A stretch of DNA of 64,000 bases from Parvibaculum sp. (GCA_030649335.1 JAUSLL010000042.1:1-64000), one strand, 5' to 3'. Shown: positions 36,542-45,812, counted from the first letter of the stretch. Notes: generated by a model from the letters alone, not told the origin. Numbers and translations: made by a program.

Positions 36542-37447
36542 TCAGGCGATGGAAGCGGGCACAGCAACACCGTGCTGACGGCAGGCGGCAATGACGGCAT
36601 TGCGCATGAGGCAGGCAACCGTCATCAGCCCGACGCCGCCCGGCACCGGTGTAATGGCACCAGCCACTTTAAGCGCGGCGGTGAAATCAACATCGCCCAC
36701 CAGCCGCGTCTTACCTTCGCCCTTCTCGGGCGCGGGCACACGGTTGATGCCGACGTCGATGACAATGGCACCGGGTTTGATCCACTCGGCTTTCACCATC
36801 ATCGGTCGCCCGACCGCCGCCACCAGAATATCGGCGCTACGGGCAATAGCGGGGAGATCTGCCGAACGACTATGGGCAATCGTCACGGTGCAGTTCTCGC
36901 GCAACAAAAGCTGCGCCACCGGTTTGCCGACGAGATTGGAACGCCCGATGATGACGGCGTGTTTACCGGCGAGCTTGCCGCCGCTCGCGTGCCTGGCCAT
37001 CAGCAGACATCCTTCAGGTGTCGCGGGCACCATAGCGGGCAAGCCGCTTGTAAGCCGTCCGGCGTTGAGCGGATGTAAGCCATCGGCATCTTTCACCGGA
37101 TCAATGGCGTCGATCACCGCCTGTTGCGAAATCTGGTCAGGCACGGGAAATTGCACGAGGAAGCCATGGATCGCAGGGTTGGCGTTCAGCTCCGCGACTT
37201 TGGCCAGCACTTCGGCCTCGCTCGATGTTGCGGGCATCTTGTATTCGAATGAATTCATACCGGCTTCAATCGTCGCCTTGTGCTTGTTGCGCACATAGAC
37301 TTCGCTCGCCGGATCATTGCCGACCAGCACAACACCGAGACCGGGGGTGAGCCCGTGTGCAGCTTTCAGTTCTGCCACAGCTGCCGCCACGCGGGCCTTG
37401 AGTTCAGGTGCCAGCACCTTGCCGTCGATGAGTTGCGCGTCAGCCAT
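36542..37447 (-). CDS. folD: Bifunctional methylenetetrahydrofolate dehydrogenase / cyclohydrolase
   Basis: 301 aa from ATG 37447, one base after the DUF167 stop codon. Active-site Tyr and Lys in [10 protein letters not shown], the [23 protein letters not shown] block, and NADP site [15 protein letters not shown] followed by [13 protein letters not shown]. It interconverts 5,10-methylene-, methenyl- and 10-formyl-tetrahydrofolate in cytoplasmic one-carbon metabolism. Confidence 0.97.
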   Translation of the reverse strand: MADAQLIDGKVLAPELKARVAAAVAELKAAHGLTPGLGVVLVGNDPASEVYVRNKHKATIEAGMNSFEYKMPATSSEAEVLAKVAELNANPAIHGFLVQFPVPDQISQQAVIDAIDPVKDADGLHPLNAGRLTSGLPAMVPATPEGCLLMARHASGGKLAGKHAVIIGRSNLVGKPVAQLLLRENCTVTIAHSRSADLPAIARSADILVAAVGRPMMVKAEWIKPGAIVIDVGINRVPAPEKGEGKTRLVGDVDFTAALKVAGAITPVPGGVGLMTVACLMRNAVIAACRQHGVAVPASIA

Positions 37448-37448
37448 A

Positions 37449-37754
37449 TTATTCCTCGTTATCAGGCGCAAAGAGCGGCGCGAGCACCGCCATCAATTGA
37501 TCGGGATCACCGGCAATGGAAATGGTTTTGTTGCGCTCGCTCGCACCCGAACGAATGGCAAAACCCGATTTCGGCAATCCCCATGATTTTGCCAGAAGCT
37601 TGATGACCGCGTCATTGGCTTTGCCCTTGTCCGGCACCTCGCGCACATAGACCCTCAGAAACCGGCGGCCGGCAGCATCTTCACCGATGTCACCGATGCG
37701 CGCCGTCGCCGATTTCGGCGTCACGCGCAATTGCAGCGTAACGCCTGATGTCAT
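37449..37754 (-). CDS. DUF167 (YggU) family protein
   Basis: 101 aa from ATG 37754 (a TTG at 37766 is an alternative). The family block [31 protein letters not shown], then [17 protein letters not shown], is clear. A small alpha/beta protein of unknown function that commonly adjoins yggT, as it does here. Its stop and the folD start are one base apart, suggesting translational coupling. Confidence 0.92.
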   Translation of the reverse strand: MTSGVTLQLRVTPKSATARIGDIGEDAAGRRFLRVYVREVPDKGKANDAVIKLLAKSWGLPKSGFAIRSGASERNKTISIAGDPDQLMAVLAPLFAPDNEE

Positions 37755-37778
37755 TGTCTTCAGCAATTCTGCGAAGGC

Positions 37779-38075
37779 TTACATTCCCATCGTCAGCGAC
37801 AGATAGATTTGCAAAAGCAGTTGCGGCACGTAGAACAGCGCCAGCAGCAGCACCAGCGGCGACAGATCAATGCCGCCAAGATTGGGCATATAACGCCGGA
37901 TCGGCGCCAGCGCAGGTTCGGTGAGACGGTAAGTGACATCAACCACGGTGTAGATAAAGCGGTTCTGCGTGTTGACCACATTGAAGGCGATCAAAAAGCT
38001 CAAAACCGCACTGGTGATGACGACATAGGAGTAGAGCCTGCAGACGGTGAAGAGTAGGTCAAAGAGAACGGACAT
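37779..38075 (-). CDS. yggT: YggT family membrane protein
   Basis: 98 aa from ATG 38075, with two membrane spans: about residues 5-32 and 68-92. The conserved linker reads TEPALAPIRRYMPNLGGIDLSPLVLLL, the YggT signature. In several bacteria it is linked to osmotic tolerance or division-site organisation; the role here is unknown. First gene of yggT-DUF167-folD-AKR. The longer open frame adds a tail without family match. Confidence 0.92.
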   Translation of the reverse strand: MSVLFDLLFTVCRLYSYVVITSAVLSFLIAFNVVNTQNRFIYTVVDVTYRLTEPALAPIRRYMPNLGGIDLSPLVLLLALFYVPQLLLQIYLSLTMGM

Positions 38076-38246
38076 AGGCCCCTGCACAGTGAGCCGACCT
38101 TGGTCGGTCTTGAAGGCGGGGCGCGGAAGGCCCCCGTCAGGCCACAGATGTAAAGCCACGCGCCTGCCGGTTCAAGCGCGGCTTTGCTCCGTTTCCGGAT
38201 GCACTGCCGCGCCTTCCGAATTTGTCGGACCTCCCCGCCTCCTCAC

Positions 38247-38275
38247 TTGACACCAAGCGCGTGCCGACCTAAAGA
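38247..38275 (+). promoter_or_regulatory. Promoter of tRNA-Ala
   Basis: TTGACA (38247-38252) and TAAAGA (38270-38275) with 17 bases between, a near-consensus sigma-70 promoter; the expected start at about 38281-38283 leaves a leader of only some 6-8 nt. Confidence 0.8.
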
Positions 38276-38280
38276 ACCGG

Positions 38281-38382
38281 ACCACTCCGGGGCCGTAGCT
38301 CAGTTGGGAGAGCGCCTCGTTCGCAATGAGGAGGTCAGCGGTTCGATCCCGCTCGGCTCCACCATTCCCGGAGTGGTTTTTT
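38281..38382 (+). repeat. Inverted repeat formed by leader and trailer of tRNA-Ala
   Basis: ACCACTCCGGG (38281-38291, leader plus first three tRNA bases) is the exact reverse complement of CCCGGAGTGGT (38367-38377), which is followed by a run of T (38377-38382). In the primary transcript the two ends could pair and act as a terminator stem enclosing the tRNA. Confidence 0.6.
38289..38364 (+). tRNA. tRNA-Ala (anticodon CGC)
   Basis: 76 nt with encoded CCA. The acceptor GGGGCCG/CGGCTCC, D-arm GCTC/GAGC, anticodon stem CCTCG/TGAGG with loop TTCGCAA (anticodon CGC, 38322-38324, reads GCG), and T-arm AGCGG-TTCGATC-CCGCT all pair. Confidence 0.96.
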
Positions 38383-38401
38383 CAGAGAAATATGATGTAA
38401 A

Positions 38402-39892
38402 TCAATGACTTGGCGTAAAAGCTGATGTCGTTGACACAGGCTCCGTGCGAGGTGCAAGCGACAGCGCGGGAGCTTCTGCGCGTGTCGTGGCAAAGCCCGT
38501 CGCTGTGCCCGGCATCGGGCCGGGAAGGCGGCCGGTCGCCATCCGCGCCGCACCACCGGTCGCATCATCAGACGCGACAGTGGCCACCGCATCGCCCGCC
38601 GTCCAGCGGATACGCCAGATCACATTGGCCACATCGTCTGAAACGAGGAGCGATCCGTCACGGGCACGCGCAAGCCAGACAGGACGGCCCCAGAGGCCAC
38701 CCTTGGCACCGGTAGGTCCGCCGCCAAAGCCTGCGACAATGGTTTCATAAGCCCCGTCGGGCCTGCCCTCGCGGAACCGCAGCCGGACAATGGCGCTGGC
38801 ACTGGCACCTTCCGTGCGCGTGCCGTGCAGAGCGACGAGCGCATCACCGTTCCATTCGGGTGGCAGACCTGCAGCGATCTCCTCCTCGTCAGCCTCATCC
38901 GTCACCGGCGTCACAAACAATAGTCCGGACGGGCCTGAATGGGGCTGGAACAACACATCAGGCGCAAGGCTTGTGGCCACAAGATCAGGACGCAGCTCAC
39001 CGAATTGCGGATCGGCATGGGCCCCGATATAGGCGTAAGGATAGCCATAAAAGCCATGGGGTGTGAGACGCGTGAAATAATCCGGCACAAGTCCGGCGCC
39101 GAGACCGAAGCGTTCGTTCACGACGGCATATAAATCATCCGTACCGGGATAAAAAGCCAGTCCCAAAGGATTACGCAAGCCCGAGGCATAGGTTGTCTGC
39201 GCATTACCATCAGCGCGGAACTGCTGAATAGTAGCGCGCGGATGGGGGTCTTCGCCGACATTGGTAGCACTGCCGATGGCGACAAAAAAATGTTCACCGT
39301 CAGGCGCAAAAACAATTTCGCGCGTGATATGGCCGCCGCCCGTACCGAGCGCGCCGGGTCGCGTCACAAGCGTGCGCGGCAGGGCCTTCATAGCCTCGCC
39401 GTCAAAGCCCACACGCCAGACCGCACGCCGGTCGGCGACATAAAGCGCATCGCCCTGCACCACAAGTCCCGTCGGCTCGCGGAACCCGTCAGCGAAAATC
39501 ACACGCATATCCGCCTTACCGTCGCCGTCGCTGTCCCGCAGCGCCAGCACATTGCCCTCACGCGTCTGCGCTACATAGATAGTGCCGTCAGGCCCGACGC
39601 TCATCTCGCGCGGGTGACTGAGGCCAGCGGCAAAAATACCCGCAACAAAGCCGTCCGGCACACGCGGCAGCGCGCCGTCAGGGCGGACAACATTCGGTGC
39701 AGATTTGCCAACCGGCGGGTGGCTGTAAGGGGCAGGCAGAGATGAGGCTTTAAGTTCGAATCTGTGTCCGACGCCGCCCGTAGGGGCATCTGCTTCGGCA
39801 AGGGTCGCTGCCGCAACAAGGCCGAGCGCCAACCCGCCTGCCATGCAAAGCAGGGTGGCTATGCGAGCCGATGGGGGGGCCGATCTTGTCAT
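38402..39892 (-). CDS. PQQ-type sugar / L-sorbosone dehydrogenase-like exported protein
   Basis: 496 aa from ATG 39892, giving a signal peptide (IATLLCMAGGLALGLVAAATLAEA). The body is a six-bladed beta-propeller of the Gdh-B/sorbosone dehydrogenase group: SHPREMSVGPDGTIYVAQTREGNVLALRDSDGDGK, EIVFAPDGEHFFVAIGS, SGLRNPLGLAFYPGTDDLYAVVNE, DGSLLVSDDVANVIWRI. It would oxidise sugars or aldehydes in the periplasm using PQQ; PQQ binding is known for some, not all, members. The last 45 or so residues are Ala/Thr/Pro-rich and outside the fold. Confidence 0.85.
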   Translation of the reverse strand: MTRSAPPSARIATLLCMAGGLALGLVAAATLAEADAPTGGVGHRFELKASSLPAPYSHPPVGKSAPNVVRPDGALPRVPDGFVAGIFAAGLSHPREMSVGPDGTIYVAQTREGNVLALRDSDGDGKADMRVIFADGFREPTGLVVQGDALYVADRRAVWRVGFDGEAMKALPRTLVTRPGALGTGGGHITREIVFAPDGEHFFVAIGSATNVGEDPHPRATIQQFRADGNAQTTYASGLRNPLGLAFYPGTDDLYAVVNERFGLGAGLVPDYFTRLTPHGFYGYPYAYIGAHADPQFGELRPDLVATSLAPDVLFQPHSGPSGLLFVTPVTDEADEEEIAAGLPPEWNGDALVALHGTRTEGASASAIVRLRFREGRPDGAYETIVAGFGGGPTGAKGGLWGRPVWLARARDGSLLVSDDVANVIWRIRWTAGDAVATVASDDATGGAARMATGRLPGPMPGTATGFATTRAEAPALSLAPRTEPVSTTSAFTPSH

Positions 39893-39972
39893 TTTCGTCC
39901 CGTGGCGTTTCTTAAGGGGGAGTCCGGCACGTTCAGCTCGAAATCCCCGTACACCGCCAGTTTCACAGACAA

Positions 39973-40707
39973 TCACGCCCGAATTGCGGCAGAGCCTGTG
40001 TCAGCACTTTGCGGCATCCAGCGGTCGAGGAAACGCGATAGCCATTGCCGCAGGCTCTGGTCGTGGGTGGCGCGGCCCTCGTGGTGCAGTTCTGCAGCCT
40101 GAGCGCCGGGCAACACCAGCCTGTGGCTCGCATGTTCAAGCCAGAGCTTCATCATCGGTGTGGTGAGTTCGGGATGAAACTGGATGCCATAGGCACAGTT
40201 TCCATAACGCATCGCCTGCACAGGGAAATCCTTCCCCTCCGCCAGCATGGTCGCACCGCGCGGCAGGTCAAAGCCTTCAACATGCCATTGATAGACATGC
40301 TGCGGATTGTCGAAGAGATCAGCCCCCGCCGCCGTCGGGCGGATTGGGAAATAGCCCACTTCGCAGCGCTTATCCTCGCGGCCATAAACGCGGGCGCCGA
40401 GGCTCTTGGCCAGCATCTGACCACCGAGGCAAATGCCGAAATAGGGCTTGTCGGAAGGGAGCGCGACATTGGAGATCCAGTTGATCTCGTCGCGAACGAA
40501 GGGCAGATCATCATTGACGCTCATCGGTCCGCCGAAAATGATCGTCCCGTCATGTTCGTCGAGGGTGGCAGGCAGCGGCTCACCCAGCGCATGGCGGCGT
40601 ATATCGAGTTCATAGCCGCGCCGGATCAATTCCTGCCCCACACGTCCGGGGCTCGAATGGGCTTGGTGAAGAATGACCAGAATGCGGCGCGTAAAGCTCA
40701 TTGTCAT
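39973..40707 (-). CDS. Class I glutamine amidotransferase-like protein
   Basis: 244 aa (a second ATG at 40701). The nucleophile Cys is in YFGICLGGQMLAKSLGA near residue 93, and His and Glu in GIQFHPELT near 177-179, so the glutaminase triad is complete. Similar to free-standing GMP-synthase-like GATases (COG0518); no synthase domain or partner gene is adjacent. It may instead hydrolyse gamma-glutamyl compounds. Separate from the PQQ dehydrogenase gene by 80 bases. Confidence 0.9.
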   Translation of the reverse strand: MTMSFTRRILVILHQAHSSPGRVGQELIRRGYELDIRRHALGEPLPATLDEHDGTIIFGGPMSVNDDLPFVRDEINWISNVALPSDKPYFGICLGGQMLAKSLGARVYGREDKRCEVGYFPIRPTAAGADLFDNPQHVYQWHVEGFDLPRGATMLAEGKDFPVQAMRYGNCAYGIQFHPELTTPMMKLWLEHASHRLVLPGAQAAELHHEGRATHDQSLRQWLSRFLDRWMPQSADTGSAAIRA

Positions 40708-40842
40708 AGCGTGAACCCGGTTTGTCCCCTCACGTTAATCTGGGGGTGCAGGCCCCCGGCGCACAAGGACGCGGGGGCCACACCGGAACGATTATCTCAC
40801 GCACGGCTTAAGAAAGTCTGGCCGTAAGGCAAGCGGGATCGG

Positions 40843-41613
40843 TTACATGGCGGAAATGCCGCCATCGAGCTTCAGCTCCGCGCCCGTCATGAATTTGGAT
40901 TCGTCAGACGCCAGATAGAGCACCGCATAAGCAATGTCATCGGGATCGCCGATAATGCCGAGCGGCACCTGCTTGGCAAGCTTGCGCACCAACTCGCTTT
41001 TCTCCATGCCGCGCGTCATGCCGTCAAGGATCGGCGTGTCGATAAAGGTCGGATGGATCGAGTTCGAACGGATCCGGTAGCCGAGCTTGGCGCAATGCAG
41101 CGCCACTGATTTCGACAGCAGCCAGACCGCCGCCTTGGCAGCATTATAGGCGGCCATATTGTGACCGGCGATCAAGCCCGCGATGGATGACGTGTTGATG
41201 ATCGAACCCGGCGCATGCGGCACCATATAGGGGATCGCATATTTGCAGCCGAGAAACACACTGTCGGCGTCCACCGCCATCACGCGCTTCCACGTTTCAA
41301 AATCCGTGTCCTCAACCGTCGTGCCGCCGCCGATGCCGGCATTGTTGAAGAGCACGTTGATGCCGCCCATCATCTTGTCGGCAGACGCCAGCGCCTCTTT
41401 CCATTGCGCTTCGCTCGTCACATCAAGCGCGACCGAAAAGCCCTGACCCGGATAAAGCGCGTTGATCTTATCGGCGACCGCCTTCGCGCCCTTCTCGTTG
41501 ATGTCGGCGACCGTCACCAACGCGCCTTCTTTCGCCAGCATCAGCGCCGATGCTTCGCCCAACCCTTGTGCGCCACCTGTCACAAAGGCTTTCTTGCCGC
41601 TCACGCGTCCCAT
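40843..41613 (-). CDS. SDR oxidoreductase, last gene of a lipid/CoA operon
   Basis: 256 aa. TGGAQGLGEA cofactor motif at residues 12-21, NNAG, catalytic Ser (NTSSIAG), Tyr and Lys (AYNAAKAA). The C-terminal block (FMTGAELKLDGGISAM) is typical of classical SDRs acting on steroids, 3-hydroxyacyl groups or cyclic alcohols. Its ATG lies one base beyond the crotonase stop, so it is translated with the upstream operon. Confidence 0.9.
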   Translation of the reverse strand: MGRVSGKKAFVTGGAQGLGEASALMLAKEGALVTVADINEKGAKAVADKINALYPGQGFSVALDVTSEAQWKEALASADKMMGGINVLFNNAGIGGGTTVEDTDFETWKRVMAVDADSVFLGCKYAIPYMVPHAPGSIINTSSIAGLIAGHNMAAYNAAKAAVWLLSKSVALHCAKLGYRIRSNSIHPTFIDTPILDGMTRGMEKSELVRKLAKQVPLGIIGDPDDIAYAVLYLASDESKFMTGAELKLDGGISAM

Positions 41614-41614
41614 A

Positions 41615-42406
41615 TCAATCTCCTGTGAATTTCGGTTTTCGTTTTTCGAGGAAGGCGCTCACCGCCTCCTGCTGATCTTTGGACGTGCCGGTGAGCGCGA
41701 ACTGATCGCGGTCCATAAAAGTCACCGCCGGATTAAGCGCCTTGGCCGCCATATCAATTGACTGTTTCGACATCCGCACCGGCAGCGGCGGCAGGTCGGC
41801 AAATTTCTGAGCAAGCGCGCGGGCTTCCGTAAACGCTTCACCGTCGGCCACCACATATTCCACAAGCCCCCAATCGAGAGCTTTCGGCGCGAATAGTTTT
41901 TCACCCAGAATGATAAAGAGCTTGGCGCGCGCAGGCCCCATCAGATTCGTGATACGCGGATTGGAATGCCAGCTCATATTCATGCCGAGCGGAATTTCCG
42001 GCAGACGAAAATAAGCGCTCGTCCCCGCCACACGAATATCGCAAGCCGCCGCCAGCGCCGAACCGCCACCGATACAAAATCCTTCGACCGCGCAAATCGT
42101 GATCTGCTCCAGCCGCTCCCAGGCATCGCACATATCGGGACCGACTTTCAGCGCATGCCGTCGCGCCATCAGTCCCTTTTTATTGCGCTCGACAAGGGCG
42201 GAGTCCGTGAGATCGGCACCGGCGGAAAAAAACTTATCCGCGCCGGTCAGCACAATGGCGCTTGTTTCCAGATCATCTTCAAAGGAGCGCGCCACCTCGG
42301 TAAGCTCGCGCATCACCGCATCAGACAGAGCGTTGAGCTTGTCGCCACGGTCAAACCGCACAACAGCGACGCGGCCCTGCTTTTCGATGGTTGTGAATTT
42401 ACCCAT
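41615..42406 (-). CDS. Crotonase / enoyl-CoA hydratase family protein
   Basis: 263 aa. The CoA-binding and oxyanion segments are SAGADLTD and FCIGGGSALAAACDIRVAG. At the two catalytic positions of enoyl-CoA hydratase it keeps the second glutamate (RLPEIPLG) and has Ala at the first, the pattern of isomerases or other crotonases rather than a standard hydratase. C-terminal FLEKRKPKFTGD is typical. Fourth gene of the five-gene operon. Confidence 0.9.
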   Translation of the reverse strand: MGKFTTIEKQGRVAVVRFDRGDKLNALSDAVMRELTEVARSFEDDLETSAIVLTGADKFFSAGADLTDSALVERNKKGLMARRHALKVGPDMCDAWERLEQITICAVEGFCIGGGSALAAACDIRVAGTSAYFRLPEIPLGMNMSWHSNPRITNLMGPARAKLFIILGEKLFAPKALDWGLVEYVVADGEAFTEARALAQKFADLPPLPVRMSKQSIDMAAKALNPAVTFMDRDQFALTGTSKDQQEAVSAFLEKRKPKFTGD

Positions 42407-42426
42407 GTGCCTCGTTCCCGCCGCTT

Positions 42427-43602
42427 TCAGAGCATCGCCGTATTGGTCGCCACACCAAGGAACAAACGTCCCGTGAGTTCGTATGTCGCGTCCGACACCA
42501 TCATGTGTTGTGTCGCTACATGCACATCGCGGAAATGCCGTTGCAGCGGGCTCGTCTTATAAACCGATGTGCCGCCACCAAGCGTGTACATGAGATCAAC
42601 CGCGCGTGCCGAGGCGTTGACCGCATGGGTCGTCGCAAGGCGGATGTCGCGGCGATGCTCCACCGTGATCGCTCCGTCGCTTGATGCCGCCGCCCAGGCC
42701 GCATCCACTGTTTCTTTGAGGTAAGCCCGCGCCGACCGCGTCAGGGCTTCTGCTTCCGACACATCAAGCTGCGCCTTGGCGCGAAGCGCCAAAGGCTTCG
42801 ACGACCCTTGCGGCGTCTTACCACCGGCAAGTTCAATGAGCGCATCGATGCTGCCGCGTGCAAGGCCGAGCGTGACCGCTGCAATGCCGATGCCCAACAA
42901 ACCAAATGTTGGGAAACAATAAAGCGGACGGTTGACCGGCTTGTCTGAAATCAGCGACGGCGCACGCGCCGCGGGCACAAACACATCCTTCACTTCAAAA
43001 TCTGTGCTGCCCGTGCCACAAAGTCCCGAGACGCGCCATGTGTCATGCAGCGTCACTTGGTCCGCGTCAAAAATCATCATGCGGTTCTGCGGGATGCCCT
43101 CGGCACTCATTTCCGGCTTGCCGTCTTCACCCATGATGAAGGCACCACCCATGATGGTGCGGGCATTGCGCGATCCCGATCCCCATTGCCAGCGTCCGCT
43201 CACGCGGTAGCCGGCAACGCCGTTTTCGGTTGCGTGAACCGCCTTGCCGCGCGGTGCAAAGACACCCGCCGCAATCGACATCGGATCGCCGAAAGCTGCC
43301 ATCGCATCATCATGCTTTAGAAACGCCGCTGTCATGCCGGACGTCGCGCCTATGAAAACGCACCATGCCGTTGACCCGTCAACACGCGCCAGACGTTCAG
43401 CCACATCGACAAGCACCATCGGATGCGCTTCCAACCCGCCCAAGGCTGCCGGAATAAACATACGGTGCAGCCCGAGGCGGGCCGCCTCGTCGGCAATATC
43501 CTGCGGCAGAAAGCGGTTCGCTTCGATCTCGTCCACGCGGGGGGCAACAAGCGCCGCAAGTGTTTCCGCAGCGACCAGCGGTTCAGGGAAACTCATAGCC
43601 AT
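42427..43602 (-). CDS. Acyl-CoA dehydrogenase-fold flavin monooxygenase (HsaA/hydroxylase-like)
   Basis: 391 aa (ATG 43602, or 43596). The acyl-CoA dehydrogenase fold is evident, but the sequence belongs with the flavin-dependent hydroxylase branch (HsaA, HpaB-like, pigment hydroxylase): PRVDEIEANRFLPQDIADEAARLGLHRMFIP, GRWQWGSGSRNA, and SPLQRHFRDVHVATQHMMV with the conserved arginine and histidines near the C-terminus. Such enzymes oxygenate aromatic or steroid-derived rings using reduced flavin from a partner reductase, none of which is adjacent. Third gene of the operon. Confidence 0.85.
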   Translation of the reverse strand: MAMSFPEPLVAAETLAALVAPRVDEIEANRFLPQDIADEAARLGLHRMFIPAALGGLEAHPMVLVDVAERLARVDGSTAWCVFIGATSGMTAAFLKHDDAMAAFGDPMSIAAGVFAPRGKAVHATENGVAGYRVSGRWQWGSGSRNARTIMGGAFIMGEDGKPEMSAEGIPQNRMMIFDADQVTLHDTWRVSGLCGTGSTDFEVKDVFVPAARAPSLISDKPVNRPLYCFPTFGLLGIGIAAVTLGLARGSIDALIELAGGKTPQGSSKPLALRAKAQLDVSEAEALTRSARAYLKETVDAAWAAASSDGAITVEHRRDIRLATTHAVNASARAVDLMYTLGGGTSVYKTSPLQRHFRDVHVATQHMMVSDATYELTGRLFLGVATNTAML

Positions 43603-43612
43603 GTCTCACTCC

Positions 43613-44788
43613 TCACGCGCCAAGTTTCAGCCGGTTGGCGATATTGTTTTTCTGCATATGCGACGAGCCGCCGACAATCGGCAGGCTCACCGCATCGCGC
43701 ACATAGCGTTCCATGTCCATCGCGTCAGACAATCCATAGGCCCCCGTGACGCGCTGACAGATTTGCGTGACTTCCGCTGCGCCCTCGCAGCAAAAGAGTT
43801 TCGACATGGAGGTTTCCACCGAACAGGGAAGGCCCTGATCAGCAAGCCAGGCCGCGCTGTAAAGCATCATGCGCATGGCACGCACCTTTGTTTTGGCGTC
43901 CACCAACATATGACGCACCACCTGATGCTGCCCGATGGCTTTACCAAACTGCACGCGCTCTTCAGCGTAGGTCCAGGCGTCGGCAACAGCGGCTTCGGCA
44001 ATGCCAAGCGCGCAGGCCGACAGCTCAAGCTTTTCAACTTCAAGCGCGCGGCCGGCCAACTGGCTCCAGCCCTTGTTCCACATTTCCTCGCCACCCAGAA
44101 TATTGGCAACAGGCACGCGCACATCGTCAAACGTCACATCCTTCGTTTCGACACCGCGAATGCCGAGATGGCCGAGCGGCGTGATGGTGACGCCGGGCAG
44201 CGTCGGTGGCACCAAAACGATGGAGAGGTTTTTATATTTGTCTTCTTTGGGACCGGAACGCAGCAGGCAGAAAATATAATCTGCAATATGCGCGCCGGTG
44301 CACCAGCGCTTGGCACCATTGATGACGATCTCATCGCCTTCGCGCCGCGCATGGGTTTCGACCATCGCGAGATCGCCGCCGACATTGGGTTCGGACAAGC
44401 CATAGGCAAACAGGAGATTGCCGCTTGCAACCTTCGGCAGCAATTCGCGTTTCTGCGCCTCGCTGCCGCGCTCACCAAGGTTCATGCCCGCGTAGCAGAC
44501 AGCCATGATATAGGGGCAGGCGACAGCACTTGAACGTTTGGCCAGTTCCTCGATCACCGCCATGGTCGCGTAAATATCAATGCCCGAGCCACCGTATTCT
44601 TCTTCGACGGTCAGCCCCATCAGGCCCATGGCGGCAAGCTCCGCCATCACCTCACGCGGATAGATATTATCGCGGTCCCAGAGCCTCGCTTTTTCGCGTG
44701 GCATATGTTGGGCCACAAGGCGCGCAACGCTTTCGCGCAACAGACGCAAATGCTCTGGCTCGTGGAAATTGATATCAGCGTCCATCAT
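43613..44788 (-). CDS. Acyl-CoA dehydrogenase
   Basis: 391 aa FAD enzyme (an ATG three bases in gives MDADINF). Family blocks VEEEYGGSGIDIYATMAVIEELAKR, YGLSEPNVGGD, INGAKRWCTGAHIADYIFCL and ERVQFGKAIGQHQVVRHMLVD are intact. The MCAD-type catalytic Glu near the C-terminus is missing (IVGGSSHMQKN); a Glu in LEVEKLEL occupies the place used by isovaleryl-CoA dehydrogenase-type enzymes, suggesting a branched or bulky acyl-CoA substrate. Start overlaps the upstream crotonase stop (TGATG). Confidence 0.9.
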   Translation of the reverse strand: MMDADINFHEPEHLRLLRESVARLVAQHMPREKARLWDRDNIYPREVMAELAAMGLMGLTVEEEYGGSGIDIYATMAVIEELAKRSSAVACPYIMAVCYAGMNLGERGSEAQKRELLPKVASGNLLFAYGLSEPNVGGDLAMVETHARREGDEIVINGAKRWCTGAHIADYIFCLLRSGPKEDKYKNLSIVLVPPTLPGVTITPLGHLGIRGVETKDVTFDDVRVPVANILGGEEMWNKGWSQLAGRALEVEKLELSACALGIAEAAVADAWTYAEERVQFGKAIGQHQVVRHMLVDAKTKVRAMRMMLYSAAWLADQGLPCSVETSMSKLFCCEGAAEVTQICQRVTGAYGLSDAMDMERYVRDAVSLPIVGGSSHMQKNNIANRLKLGA

Positions 44789-45609
44789 CAGGCCCCTGTG
44801 AATTTCGCGGGGCGCTTTTCGAGAAAGCTCTTCACCGCTTCACGATGATCGCTCGTGGCGAAAGTTTGCATTTCGTAAGCGATAGAGGCATCGAGGATGG
44901 AATGCGCAAGCTGCTTCAATCCGATATTGACCGCAACTTTGGTATATTTGATCGCAAGCGTTGCACCGCCTGCGACACGCGCGGCAAAAGCGTCAACGCG
45001 GGCATCAAGCTCGCCGTCGGCCACCACATGATTGATGAGGCCGATGCGTTCGGCCTCCACCGCCTTCACTGGATCGCCCGTCATCAGATATTCTTTGGCA
45101 CGCGCATAGCCGACAAGCTGCGGCCAGATGATCGCACCGCCGTCGCCCGCGACAATGCCGGCCCGCACATGCGGATCAGCAAAGCGTGCTGTGTCCGACG
45201 CAAAGATCACATCGCACATCAGCGCGATTGTGGCCCCGAGCCCGACCGCAGGCCCGCGCACTTTGGCGATGATCGGTTTTTCAAGATCAAGCAACGAGAA
45301 GATAATGCGCTTGGCTTCGGCCGCATCCGGCCCGCTTTCGCCCGCCTCAAACGAACGCTTCATCCAGTTGAGATCACCACCTGCCGAGAAGGCAGCGCCA
45401 TCGCCCGTCAGCACAATCACATCGGACAGCTTGTCATCGGCGGCATCGAGAAAGATCGTTGAGAGTTCGCGGTGCATTTCTCCGTCAACTGCATTCATTA
45501 GGGCAGGGTTTGAGAGAGCCAGCGTCAACACGCGTCCCTGACGGCTGGCCTTGATGCGTGTGTAGCGGCTGAAGTCGACCTCGTGGTCGGCGCGTGCGGC
45601 ACCTGACAT
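44788..45609 (-). CDS. Crotonase family protein lacking both hydratase glutamates
   Basis: 273 aa from ATG 45609, with GGGAGG upstream; the longer frame has no similarity. Oxyanion region FSAGGDLNWMKRS and RGPAVGLGATIALMCDVIFASD. At the two glutamate positions of enoyl-CoA hydratase it has Thr (GATIALM) and His (ADPHVRAG), while an Asp is present in AGDGGAIIW. The reaction is therefore probably not simple hydration. First gene of the operon running to 40843; a terminator at 45719-45746 insulates it from YCF48. Confidence 0.88.
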   Translation of the reverse strand: MSGAARADHEVDFSRYTRIKASRQGRVLTLALSNPALMNAVDGEMHRELSTIFLDAADDKLSDVIVLTGDGAAFSAGGDLNWMKRSFEAGESGPDAAEAKRIIFSLLDLEKPIIAKVRGPAVGLGATIALMCDVIFASDTARFADPHVRAGIVAGDGGAIIWPQLVGYARAKEYLMTGDPVKAVEAERIGLINHVVADGELDARVDAFAARVAGGATLAIKYTKVAVNIGLKQLAHSILDASIAYEMQTFATSDHREAVKSFLEKRPAKFTGA

Positions 45610-45718
45610 GACCTTATCCTCCCGAGATTGTTTTTTTATTTGGCCGATTGTGACCTGCACGCAGCGCAATGGAAAGCTGCAATGAAAGCTTTATATGGTC
45701 AAATGCACGGGACAAAAG

Positions 45719-45746
45719 AAAACCCCGGCATCGCTGCCGGGGTTTT
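45719..45746. terminator. Intrinsic terminator behind YCF48, upstream of the lipid operon
   Basis: AAAACCCCGGCA/TGCCGGGGTTTT with loop TCGC. On the minus strand it ends transcription from the YCF48 gene; the T and A runs make it symmetrical. Confidence 0.9.
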
Positions 45747-45812
45747 ATAGCAAGTGCAGATTTTGGCTTGGGTAGAAATCAACCGCCGCCAAAAATCCGG
45801 TACTTCAAAAAA

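Noticed and set aside
35594-37078. Long plus-strand open frame of 494 codons
   Set aside because: Antisense to the aldo/keto reductase and folD, both with full catalytic motifs; no ribosome binding site or family match. A product of GC-biased third positions.
43244-44533. Plus-strand open frame of 429 codons
   Set aside because: Mirror of the acyl-CoA dehydrogenase genes; Arg/His-rich translation without domain similarity.
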